The notes under the pieces are model-generated. The model was not told the DNA's origin, did no database searches, and saw only the letters and a program-made list of their open reading frames with translations. The position numbers and the translations under genes are program-made. 52,839 nucleotides of DNA from Nitrosomonas oligotropha (GTDB lineage: Bacteria > Pseudomonadota > Gammaproteobacteria > Burkholderiales > Nitrosomonadaceae), in the NCBI RefSeq assembly GCF_009833085.1, contig NZ_QRBZ01000017.1, forward strand, positions 1-52,839, written 5' to 3'. Position 1 is the stretch's first letter. Each line of letters begins with the position of its first letter. This document shows positions 9,606 to 19,356 of the stretch, piece by piece.

Positions 9606-9632
9606 AAAACAGCGGAGAATCAAGCCCGCTGT
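9606..9632 (-). terminator. gyrB terminator
   Basis: On the minus strand an ACAGCGG/CCGCTGT hairpin (9609-9615 with 9626-9632) begins four bases after the gyrB stop codon and is followed by a short T-run (9606-9609 on the complement). Confidence 0.65.
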
Positions 9633-9635
9633 GGA

Positions 9636-12059
<2,424 letters not shown>

Positions 12060-12139
12060 TCAGGATTTTCAGGGTTATGTAAGTTGCAGGGAATAGCTTC
12101 GATAGTTGCGGATTTTGCTGAGCGCTTGCTCACGTGCGG

Positions 12140-13255
12140 TTAAATTCTCATCGGCATGACGATATATTTAAACGCATCGTTCCCGGGTATTGTGATCAAC
12201 ACGCTGCTGTTGGCGTTTTCAAACGCGCACAGCACGGTTTCGCTATCCACATTGTTCAATAAATCGAGCAGATAGGTGATGTTCAGGCTGATATCCACCG
12301 ATTCTTCACTGTAGTTGATTTCCAGTTCTTCTTCGGCTTCTTCCTGTTCGTTATTTTTGCAAACGATACGCAGGTTATTTTCACTGACGATCAAGCGCAC
12401 ACCACGGAATTTTTCGCTTTGGTTGGACAGTATCGATACCCGTTGCAACGCTTGTAAGAAGGTTTGGCGGTTAATTTCAAACTGTTTGTTGTTCCGGGTC
12501 GGGATAACGCGGTTGTAGTCGGGAAACTTACCGTCGATCACTTTGGACGTCAGGATGACGCCGGAAAAGGAAAACCGCACCTTATTCTGGAAGTATTCAA
12601 TGGTCACCGGCTCTTCGTTGTCTTCGAGCAGTTTGGACAGTTCATACACGGCTTTGCGTGGCAGGATGACTTCCTGTTTTTTCTGCGCTTTATCCAATGC
12701 CGCTGCGATGTAAGCCAGACGATGCCCGTCGGTGCCGACGCTGATGAATTTCTTGTTGTCCGTCAATAACAACAGACCGTTCAGGTAATAACGGATGTCT
12801 TGTTGCGCGACGGCGAACTGGACATGGTGCAACAAGTCCTTTAATTCTTTTTGTTTCAGCGTGATCGCATCTTCCGATTCCGCTTCTTCCGCAACTTCGG
12901 GAAAGTCTTCCGCCGGAAGTATTTGCAGGTTGAACGCACTTTTACCGGATTTGACGTAGAGATGATCGTCTTGGCGGGTTAATGTCACTTCGGCATCGGC
13001 GGATAGTGAACGCAGAATATCCAGGAGTTTTTTCGCGGAAACCGTCAAGGAAAAATCCTGTTTGGGCAACAAATCAATGGTGGCAACCGTTTTGATTTGT
13101 ATTTCCAGATCAGTGGTCAAAAAAGAGGTCTTTTCCGCATTTTGCCGGATCAGTACATTCGATAAGATGGGCAATGTCTGACGGCGTTCGACAATTCCGG
13201 TAACTGTCTGCAGGGGTTTTAACAAAGTATCCCGGTTGGTTTTAATTAAAAGCAT
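12140..13255 (-). CDS. dnaN: DNA polymerase III sliding clamp (beta subunit)
   Basis: A 371-residue three-domain clamp of standard length, from MLLIKTNRDTLLKPLQTVTG to the C-terminal YIVMPMRI. That ending is the conserved MPxRL-like tail lining the cleft that binds polymerase and clamp-loader peptides. The dimer ring tethers DNA polymerase III to DNA. It follows dnaA across a 188-base gap containing DnaA boxes, so its promoter probably overlaps the origin region and may be DnaA-responsive. Confidence 0.98.
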   Translation of the reverse strand: MLLIKTNRDTLLKPLQTVTGIVERRQTLPILSNVLIRQNAEKTSFLTTDLEIQIKTVATIDLLPKQDFSLTVSAKKLLDILRSLSADAEVTLTRQDDHLYVKSGKSAFNLQILPAEDFPEVAEEAESEDAITLKQKELKDLLHHVQFAVAQQDIRYYLNGLLLLTDNKKFISVGTDGHRLAYIAAALDKAQKKQEVILPRKAVYELSKLLEDNEEPVTIEYFQNKVRFSFSGVILTSKVIDGKFPDYNRVIPTRNNKQFEINRQTFLQALQRVSILSNQSEKFRGVRLIVSENNLRIVCKNNEQEEAEEELEINYSEESVDISLNITYLLDLLNNVDSETVLCAFENANSSVLITIPGNDAFKYIVMPMRI

Positions 13256-13443
13256 TTATATAAAAGTAATAGTAATTTAATAATGTCCGCCAATCTTCTG
13301 TATAGTTTTTAACATCTGCTGAATATCAACGAGATAATTCAAAATTTTGCTTTGTATGGCGAGTGTATACTGCTTGGATAGTTTGTGGATAAAAATGGCG
13401 GATTTTTTAAAACAAGAGTTATACACAAACTGTTCAACTGTTA
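13256..13443. other. Candidate replication origin (oriC) between dnaA and dnaN
   Basis: This 188-base gap is AT-rich. It holds a consensus DnaA box TGTGGATAA (13384-13392, reverse of TTATCCACA) and a second box TTATACACA (13419-13427). A weaker match TTATCAACC (13441-13449) overlaps the dnaA stop. AT-rich stretches (for example GATTTTTTAAAAC and TAATTTAATAATG) could serve as the unwinding element. The panC gene lies only 12 bases upstream of dnaA, leaving no room for an origin there. It may also carry the dnaN promoter. Confidence 0.6.
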
Positions 13444-14859
13444 TCAACCTCTCAAAATGAGTATCAGCGCATTGAAATCCCGGTTCACCACCGGATCGGA
13501 AATACGCAGTTCGTTAATTTTACGGTAGCCATGCAGCACGGTGGTATGATCCCGGCCGCCAAATGCCTCACCGATATCCGGTAAGCTCAACGAAGTCAAT
13601 TCCTTGGCGATAGCCATGGCCATTTGCCGCGGCCGTGCGACGATACGCGAGCGTTTCTTGGAATACATTTCCGATACTTTGATTTTGTAGTAATCGGCGA
13701 CGGTTTTCTGGATGTTTTCGATGGAAATTTGCCGGCTTTGCACTGCGAGTAAATCTTTTAGCGCTTCCTTTGCCAGATCCAGCGTGATTTCCTGGCCGAC
13801 AAAGCGCGAAAAAGCCAGCACGCGTTTCAATGCGCCTTCCAGTTCGCGCACATTGGAGCGGATATGCTTGGCGATGAAAAACGCGACATTTTCGCCCAGG
13901 CGGATTTTTTCCTGTTCGGCCTTTTTTAACAAAATCGCCACGCGCATTTCCAGTTCCGGCGGCTCGACCGCAACTGTTAATCCCCAGCCGAAACGCGATA
14001 CCAGCCGTTCTTCCAGTCCGGTAATTTCTTTCGGATAGGTATCGCAAGTGATGATCACTTGTTTGTGCGTTTCAATCAGCGCGTTGAACGCATAGAAAAA
14101 CTCTTCCTGCGTGCGATTCTTCCCGCCGAAGAACTGCACATCGTCCACCAGCAGCAGATCGAGCGAATGATAGTACAGCTTGAACTTATCGAACGCCTTA
14201 TGCTGGTACGCGCTGACGACATCGGACACGTATTTTTCCGCATGCACATAACGGATCTTGGCGTTTTTGTCGTTTTTCTGCACGTAATTGCCGATGGCTT
14301 GAATCAAGTGCGTTTTTCCCAGACCCACGCCGCCGTAAATGAACAGCGGGTTGTACGCGATACCGGGCGATTCCGCTACCTGGATCGCCCCGGCGCGCGC
14401 AAGTTGATTGGCTTTACCGGTGACGAAATTATCGAAGGTGAAATTGGGGTTCAGACCGCTGGGATTTTTCCTGCCTGGCTGGTATGTGGCCTTCGCTTCC
14501 GCTGGCGGCTCCTGAGGCGTTTCCACCGGGGTGGCTTTGACTATCACGGCTTTTGCATCGTTTTGCTCGGCCAGTTTCAGATGAAACTGGATTTTCTTAT
14601 CGAAGTACATCAGCGCCATGTTTTCAATGTGCGCGATGAAATTATCCTTGACCCATTGCGACACGAAACGGTTGGGCGCAATTAACACAACCTCGTCGTC
14701 GCTGTTCAGTTCCGGATCAATCTGTAAAGGTTTGATCCAGGTGTTAAATTGCTGTGCGTTGAGTTCTTTTCTAAAATGATCAAGGCAGGATAACCAGAAA
14801 GTGTTCAGTGATTGCATCATTTTTTGTTCTTCGTCTGTCTGGTTTGGAAAGGCGGTCAT
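13444..14859 (-). CDS. dnaA: Chromosomal replication initiator DnaA
   Basis: Up to 471 residues. Domain I starts [21 protein letters not shown]. Domain III is the AAA+ module with Walker [16 protein letters not shown], Walker [11 protein letters not shown] and the sensor region. Domain IV ends with the DnaA-box signature [15 protein letters not shown]. It binds DnaA boxes and opens oriC. The start is uncertain: the first ATG lacks a good ribosome binding site, and the tandem ATGs at residues 14-15 (MMQSLNTFW) fit family alignments better and follow an AAGAA stretch. Confidence 0.97.
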   Translation of the reverse strand: MTAFPNQTDEEQKMMQSLNTFWLSCLDHFRKELNAQQFNTWIKPLQIDPELNSDDEVVLIAPNRFVSQWVKDNFIAHIENMALMYFDKKIQFHLKLAEQNDAKAVIVKATPVETPQEPPAEAKATYQPGRKNPSGLNPNFTFDNFVTGKANQLARAGAIQVAESPGIAYNPLFIYGGVGLGKTHLIQAIGNYVQKNDKNAKIRYVHAEKYVSDVVSAYQHKAFDKFKLYYHSLDLLLVDDVQFFGGKNRTQEEFFYAFNALIETHKQVIITCDTYPKEITGLEERLVSRFGWGLTVAVEPPELEMRVAILLKKAEQEKIRLGENVAFFIAKHIRSNVRELEGALKRVLAFSRFVGQEITLDLAKEALKDLLAVQSRQISIENIQKTVADYYKIKVSEMYSKKRSRIVARPRQMAMAIAKELTSLSLPDIGEAFGGRDHTTVLHGYRKINELRISDPVVNRDFNALILILRG

Positions 14860-14871
14860 AATGCTGCAATG

Positions 14872-15717
14872 TTAGTTTAGAAAAATCGGCGGTTCAATTT
14901 CCAGGTTATCGATTAATCGCGTGTTGCCGAGCCAGGCTGCCCCTAAAACGACCAAATCCCGGTCCGGGGCCTGCGCCGGCAGCAGCGAGCTGCGTTCATG
15001 GATGCTGATGTAATCAACTTTCCAGCCGCGTTGAAGTAGAGCGTTGCTGGCGTTTTGCTGTAGTGTCTGAAAATCGTTGCAGCCGGAAATGATTTCCTGC
15101 TTGATGCGCAAAAGCGTCTGATAAAGGTGGCAGGCTTCTGCCCGTTGTATGCCGTTTAAATATTGATTGCGTGAACTTAAAGCCAGTCCATCGGCAGCGC
15201 GGATCGTTTCTCCGGCCACAATATTAACGGGTAAATTCAATTGTCGTACCATTTCACGCACTATATGCAACTGCTGATAGTCCTTTTTGCCGAATACAGC
15301 CAGGTCAGGTTGAATAATATTGAATAGTTTCAATACGATCGTTGCAACACCACGAAAAAACCCTGGGCGGAATTTTCCTTCCAGGATATCTGCTACAGGC
15401 GGTAATGCTAACAAGAATTCTTGCGGTGTTGGGAAAAGAATTTTTTCATTGGGCGCGAAAACGGTCTTGACATTCAGTGCGGACAGCGCCCTGCAATCTT
15501 CTTCCAAGGTGCGCGGATAGCGCTCGAAATCTTCGTGCGGCAAGAATTGCAACCGGTTGACAAAAATACTGACCACCACGCAACCGGACAACCGGTTTGC
15601 CTGTTCGATCAGCGCCAGATGGCCTTCGTGCAGATTTCCCATGGTTGGAACGAAAGCAATGTTTTTTTCACCGCGCAGCGTTTCACGCAATGCAGCAATA
15701 TCGGTCAGTATGTTCAT
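14872..15717 (-). CDS. panC: Pantothenate synthetase
   Basis: A 281-residue enzyme that condenses pantoate and beta-alanine using ATP, the last step of pantothenate synthesis. It shows the nucleotidyl-transferase signature [12 protein letters not shown] and the downstream motif [10 protein letters not shown], plus the ALSSRNQYL substrate segment. I set the start at 15717 ([12 protein letters not shown]). A longer reading from 15783 would overlap panB and adds 22 residues unlike the family. panB ends 13 bases upstream, so the two form a panBC operon that runs toward dnaA. Confidence 0.95.
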   Translation of the reverse strand: MNILTDIAALRETLRGEKNIAFVPTMGNLHEGHLALIEQANRLSGCVVVSIFVNRLQFLPHEDFERYPRTLEEDCRALSALNVKTVFAPNEKILFPTPQEFLLALPPVADILEGKFRPGFFRGVATIVLKLFNIIQPDLAVFGKKDYQQLHIVREMVRQLNLPVNIVAGETIRAADGLALSSRNQYLNGIQRAEACHLYQTLLRIKQEIISGCNDFQTLQQNASNALLQRGWKVDYISIHERSSLLPAQAPDRDLVVLGAAWLGNTRLIDNLEIEPPIFLN

Positions 15718-15730
15718 GTTGCGCGGACGA

Positions 15731-16522
15731 TCAAAATTCGTGTTCTTTAGCGGGAAACTGTCCGGTTTTGACCGCCTGGACATAATTCGCCACCGCTTCG
15801 GGTATGCTGTTGGCGCCCGGCATGAAGTCCTTGACGAAACGCGGTTTTTTACCCTGGGAGAGTCCCAGCATATCGTGCAACACCAGCACTTGGCCTGAGC
15901 AATCGGCGCCCGCGCCGATGCCGATGGTCGGGATGGTTAATGCCTGAGTGATTTTTTTCGCCAATTTCGCCGGAACCACTTCCATGACCAGTAAGCTGGC
16001 GCCGGATTTTTCCAGGCTTTTTGCGTCGTCGAGCAATTGTTTCGCCGATTTCTCCGTATTGCCCTGCAACTTATACCCGCCGAGCTGGTGAATCGATTGC
16101 GGCGTCAGACCGATATGCGCACACACCGGGATACCGCGCCGGGTCAGGAACTGAATCGTGTCAGCCATGAGATGGCCGCCTTCGATCTTAACCATATGCG
16201 CACCTGCAGCGATAATCCGGGCGGCATGCTCAAACGCTTGCGCGGGCGAGATCTGATAACTGCCGAACGGCATATCCGCGACGATCAGCGCCTTGCTGCT
16301 GCCGCGCGCCACACAACGGGTGTGATAAATCATGTCCTCGAGTGTCACGGCCAAGGTGGTGTCACTACCGTGCAATACATTGCCCAACGAGTCACCGACC
16401 AATAACACGTCGACACCGGCATTTTCCAGCACGGCGGCAAAAGTCGCGTCGTAACAGGTCAGTACCGCGAATTTTTCACGGTTCTCGACCATTTTTTGCA
16501 GGGTGAGGTGGGTAATTCTCAT
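15731..16522 (-). CDS. panB: 3-methyl-2-oxobutanoate hydroxymethyltransferase
   Basis: A 263-residue TIM-barrel enzyme that makes ketopantoate from ketoisovalerate and methylene-tetrahydrofolate. Clear motifs are [22 protein letters not shown] with metal-binding Asp, [16 protein letters not shown] and PTIGIGAG. Length and start ([11 protein letters not shown]) match the family. It is the first gene of the panB-panC pair and is divergent from the RiPP locus. Confidence 0.96.
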   Translation of the reverse strand: MRITHLTLQKMVENREKFAVLTCYDATFAAVLENAGVDVLLVGDSLGNVLHGSDTTLAVTLEDMIYHTRCVARGSSKALIVADMPFGSYQISPAQAFEHAARIIAAGAHMVKIEGGHLMADTIQFLTRRGIPVCAHIGLTPQSIHQLGGYKLQGNTEKSAKQLLDDAKSLEKSGASLLVMEVVPAKLAKKITQALTIPTIGIGAGADCSGQVLVLHDMLGLSQGKKPRFVKDFMPGANSIPEAVANYVQAVKTGQFPAKEHEF

Positions 16523-16801
16523 GTTTTTGTATCAATACCTAATAAAGACTTAGCCGTTACCGGATCATCATAGCGTATTTGCTGGCTTCGAATAGGCGTT
16601 TCAATACCCGGAACGGATGTGCATTCCGCTGTGATTTTTCTCACTGCGATTCCAAGTGAATCGCGCTATCTTGAAACTGGATTGGTTGATAAATGCATTG
16701 GCAGCGGTTTTTGGCAGCGCCAAAACCTTATTTCAATCGCAACTTTGGGATCGATCAATCCGCCTAGCAATGTTTATTAAATCCTTCAAAGGAGAAAAAT
16801 C
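16523..16801 (+). promoter_or_regulatory. Leader region of the RiPP locus with two inverted repeats
   Basis: This 279-base gap holds no gene. It contains a perfect 7-bp inverted repeat, GCGATTC-N5-GAATCGC (16646-16652 with 16658-16664), then TTGAAA at 16671. A hairpin follows (16706-16715 with 16719-16727, GGTTTTTGGC against GCCAAAACC with one bulged T). The first repeat could be an operator and the hairpin an attenuator or 5' UTR structure. A strong ribosome binding site AAAGGAG (16788-16794) serves the precursor gene. Confidence 0.4.
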
Positions 16802-17005
16802 ATGTCTCATGAAATGAGCGGTTCTGAAAAACTGAAAGCCGAATGCCAAACCATGGCGAACTTAACCCCGGAAGAAATCAGCCAAATTGCGGGTGGATTA
16901 TCCGGTTTCAGTACAGCTAATTTTAACACTTTTCCATCCTGGCTGATCAGGGGTATCCCAGTCGATATTTATCACTTTAACCATTCGATCAGCAGCGGAC
17001 ACTAA
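16802..17005 (+). CDS. RiPP precursor peptide with double-glycine leader
   Basis: A 67-residue peptide. Residues 1-32 form a leader, with LTPEEISQIAGG ending at Gly31-Gly32, the usual cut site of C39 peptidase exporters. The predicted 35-residue core (Leu33-His67) has no cysteine and is rich in aromatics, Asn and His: FNTF (41-44), WLIR (47-50) and YHFNH (57-61). Ribosome binding site and spacing are ideal. The radical SAM gene starts 24 bases downstream and export genes follow, so this is very likely the substrate of both. The product could be a bacteriocin or signal peptide; its modification is unknown. The single Cys15 is in the leader. I do not recognise a named family. Confidence 0.8.
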   Translation: MSHEMSGSEKLKAECQTMANLTPEEISQIAGGLSGFSTANFNTFPSWLIRGIPVDIYHFNHSISSGH

Positions 17006-17029
17006 TAGCTCATCAAGAGGGAGATAGCA

Positions 17030-18088
17030 ATGGGACCAACCGGATCAGCCCGTATTTTGCAAATTCATCCAACACGGCAGTGCAATCTGAGTTGCCTCCA
17101 CTGCTATTCTTCTTCTTCACCGCGAGTACACGGCGCTCTTGCGCTTGATCTTTTGTGTGAGGCCATTTCGGATGCGGCCGACGAAGGTTTCAATTTTGTC
17201 AGTCTTTCCGGTGGTGAACCGCTGGTTTATAAGCCATTGGCGCAATTATTACAGCATGCCCACGCGTGCGGCATGCGTACCAGCGTGACTTCCAACGGTA
17301 TGCTGCTGACCGCCCCGAATATCGAGCTGTTGCAGGGTAACGTCGATGTCCTGGCGATCAGCATAGACGGAATACCTGAGTCGCATAACCGTATCAGAGG
17401 CTCGCAATTGGCGTTCGATACCATGAAAGCGCGTTTGCCGCTGTTGCGCGCAGCGAATATGAGTTTCGGTTTTATTTTCACCTTGACGCAATACAATTTG
17501 AACGAACTCGACTGGGTGCGCGATTTTGCCCTCAGCGAGGGCGCAAAACTGCTCCAGATTCACCCCTTGGAAGAAGTCGGTAATGCAGCCACGATGCTAC
17601 AGGGAAGCGCGCCGGATGCGACGGAAAGCGCGTACGCCTGGCTGCTTGCCCAGCAAAGCAATAACAGCGGGTTCAGGGTGCAAATCGATCTCGCATTTAG
17701 CGAAACCGTGAAACAACATCCGGAACTGGTTTTTGCCGGTGCTGTGCCGGAACAGAAAAGTAAACGGTTTGGCGATTTGATTTCTCCGCTCGTGATTGAG
17801 GCGGACGCCACCGTCAGTCCGATTCAATACGGATTTGCGCGCGATTTTGCCATAGGTAATCTAACCCAGGCGCCGTTGCGCACGCTGCTGAAAGACTGGC
17901 AAGCACAGCGCCTGCCAGCGTTTTATTCGCTTTGCCGCGATGTGTACGATGAAATTGCCGGTGCACCCAAACCCTATTTCTTTGATTGGAACAATCTGAT
18001 CGGCAAACGGGCGGAAGAAATGAATCGTTCTTACGCCGCGAATAAGAGCGCTCCATTGAATGCGGTGCATGCGCACAGCGACATTTGA
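17030..18088 (+). CDS. Radical SAM peptide-modifying enzyme
   Basis: A 352-residue protein. The radical SAM cluster motif CNLSCLHC places Cys18, Cys22 and Cys25, and SLSGGEPL is the SAM-binding GGE motif. The remaining barrel is normal (TSVTSNGM, AISIDG). The C-terminal region (residues about 250-290) has the layout of a SPASM/Twitch extension, with VIEADATVSP and AIGNLTQAPLRTLLKDW, but the cysteines that would bind auxiliary iron-sulfur clusters are missing. No RRE/PqqD domain is fused. The start has a GAGGGAG ribosome binding site. It lies between the precursor and exporter genes and probably installs crosslinks or another radical modification on the core peptide. Confidence 0.85.
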   Translation: MGPTGSARILQIHPTRQCNLSCLHCYSSSSPRVHGALALDLLCEAISDAADEGFNFVSLSGGEPLVYKPLAQLLQHAHACGMRTSVTSNGMLLTAPNIELLQGNVDVLAISIDGIPESHNRIRGSQLAFDTMKARLPLLRAANMSFGFIFTLTQYNLNELDWVRDFALSEGAKLLQIHPLEEVGNAATMLQGSAPDATESAYAWLLAQQSNNSGFRVQIDLAFSETVKQHPELVFAGAVPEQKSKRFGDLISPLVIEADATVSPIQYGFARDFAIGNLTQAPLRTLLKDWQAQRLPAFYSLCRDVYDEIAGAPKPYFFDWNNLIGKRAEEMNRSYAANKSAPLNAVHAHSDI

Positions 18089-18101
18089 CATCATCGATCC
18101 A

Positions 18102-19349
18102 ATGAAGCGCACGCTCTTTCGCACAGAAGCCTTATCCCACCAGCAAAACCGCTTGCATGGCGATGTTTTGATTGCCCGCTCTCCGGCGGTCAGTGTGCTG
18201 GTTTGGGCGGCCGCGCTTTTTGCCATCGCGATCGCGGGTTTTGCCTACTGGGGGGAATACACCCGTAAGGAACATGTGGTGGGCTACTTGTCGCCGACGC
18301 AAGGCATGATCCGGATTTTCTCCCCGCAAGCCGGGACTGTGGTTGAAAAGCATGTCAGTGAAGGTCAACAGGTCAAACAAGGCGATGCGTTGCTGACGAT
18401 TACCAGTGAGCGCGCCACGGCAAACACTCGCGAAGCGCAGGCGGCGATGCTGGCTGAACTGAAACAACGGCGCGATAGTCTGCGGCAGGAGCAAGGCAAG
18501 CAGCAGCAAATCGATGTACTGACCGGAAGCAGTATTGCCGGACGGATCCGCGGGTTGGAAACGGAAATCCGCGAAGCCTTGGCGCAATTGGCGCTACAGG
18601 CCAGCCGCGTGGCGAATGCGGAACGCACGGTGGCGCGCTATGAAAAATTACTGACAGAGCATTTTGTCTCCGATGCGGCAGTGCAGGAAAAGCAGGAGGC
18701 GTTGATCGATCAGCGTAATCAACACGCGCAATTAAAACGCAACATCACCGGTCTGAATCGAGAGTTGAACGCGGCGCGCGTGGAGTTATCGGCTTCCGGT
18801 TTGAAACAGGCCAACAATACCGCCGCGATCGAACGGCAAATCTCCGAGCTGGAGCAGCAACTGACGGAAGCGGACGCACGCCGCAGCGTTATTTTGACCG
18901 CACCGGCCGACGGCACGGTTACCACCATTTTAGCTGAAGTAGGGCAGACGGCGAATCCGGCCATGCCGCTGCTATCGATTTTGCCCGCAGGAGCCGAACT
19001 GCAAGCACAGTTATTGGTGCCCACGCGCGCCGCCGGATTTATCAAGCCGGAACAGCAAGTTTCCCTGCGCTATCAAGCTTTTCCTTATCAGCGCTTCGGG
19101 CATCATCTAGGTGAGGTGGTCGAAATCGGCCGCACGGTGATTCAACCGAATGAATCCAGTGTGCCGGTAGCGATCCAGGAGTCGGTATACCGCATCACAG
19201 TCCGTTTGCCGCAGCAGCAGGTGCAAGCGTACGGCCAGGCGATGCCATTGCAAGCGGGTATGGTGTTGGATGCGGATGTTCATATCGACCGGCGGCGATT
19301 GATTGAGTGGGTGTTTGATCCGGTGTTGTCGATTACCGGGCGGATTTAA
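18102..19349 (+). CDS. CvaA/HlyD-type membrane fusion protein
   Basis: A 415-residue periplasmic adaptor. One N-terminal membrane helix (VSVLVWAAALFAIAIAGFAYW, given as VSVLVWAAALFAIAI then AGFAYW) is followed by a biotinyl-lipoyl half-motif (GMIRIFSPQAGTVVEK). A long coiled coil comes next (residues about 110-260) and then the second lipoyl half and beta-barrel (TAPADGTVTTILAEVGQ). It links the inner-membrane exporter to a TolC channel. I place the start at 18102, 13 bases after the radical SAM stop; an in-frame ATG at 18060 would overlap that gene. The exporter gene begins 7 bases downstream. Confidence 0.88.
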   Translation: MKRTLFRTEALSHQQNRLHGDVLIARSPAVSVLVWAAALFAIAIAGFAYWGEYTRKEHVVGYLSPTQGMIRIFSPQAGTVVEKHVSEGQQVKQGDALLTITSERATANTREAQAAMLAELKQRRDSLRQEQGKQQQIDVLTGSSIAGRIRGLETEIREALAQLALQASRVANAERTVARYEKLLTEHFVSDAAVQEKQEALIDQRNQHAQLKRNITGLNRELNAARVELSASGLKQANNTAAIERQISELEQQLTEADARRSVILTAPADGTVTTILAEVGQTANPAMPLLSILPAGAELQAQLLVPTRAAGFIKPEQQVSLRYQAFPYQRFGHHLGEVVEIGRTVIQPNESSVPVAIQESVYRITVRLPQQQVQAYGQAMPLQAGMVLDADVHIDRRRLIEWVFDPVLSITGRI

Positions 19350-19356
19350 AGGATTG

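Noticed and set aside
15718..15783. A 22-residue N-terminal extension of panC
   Set aside because: It would overlap the end of panB, and the family starts at [10 protein letters not shown].
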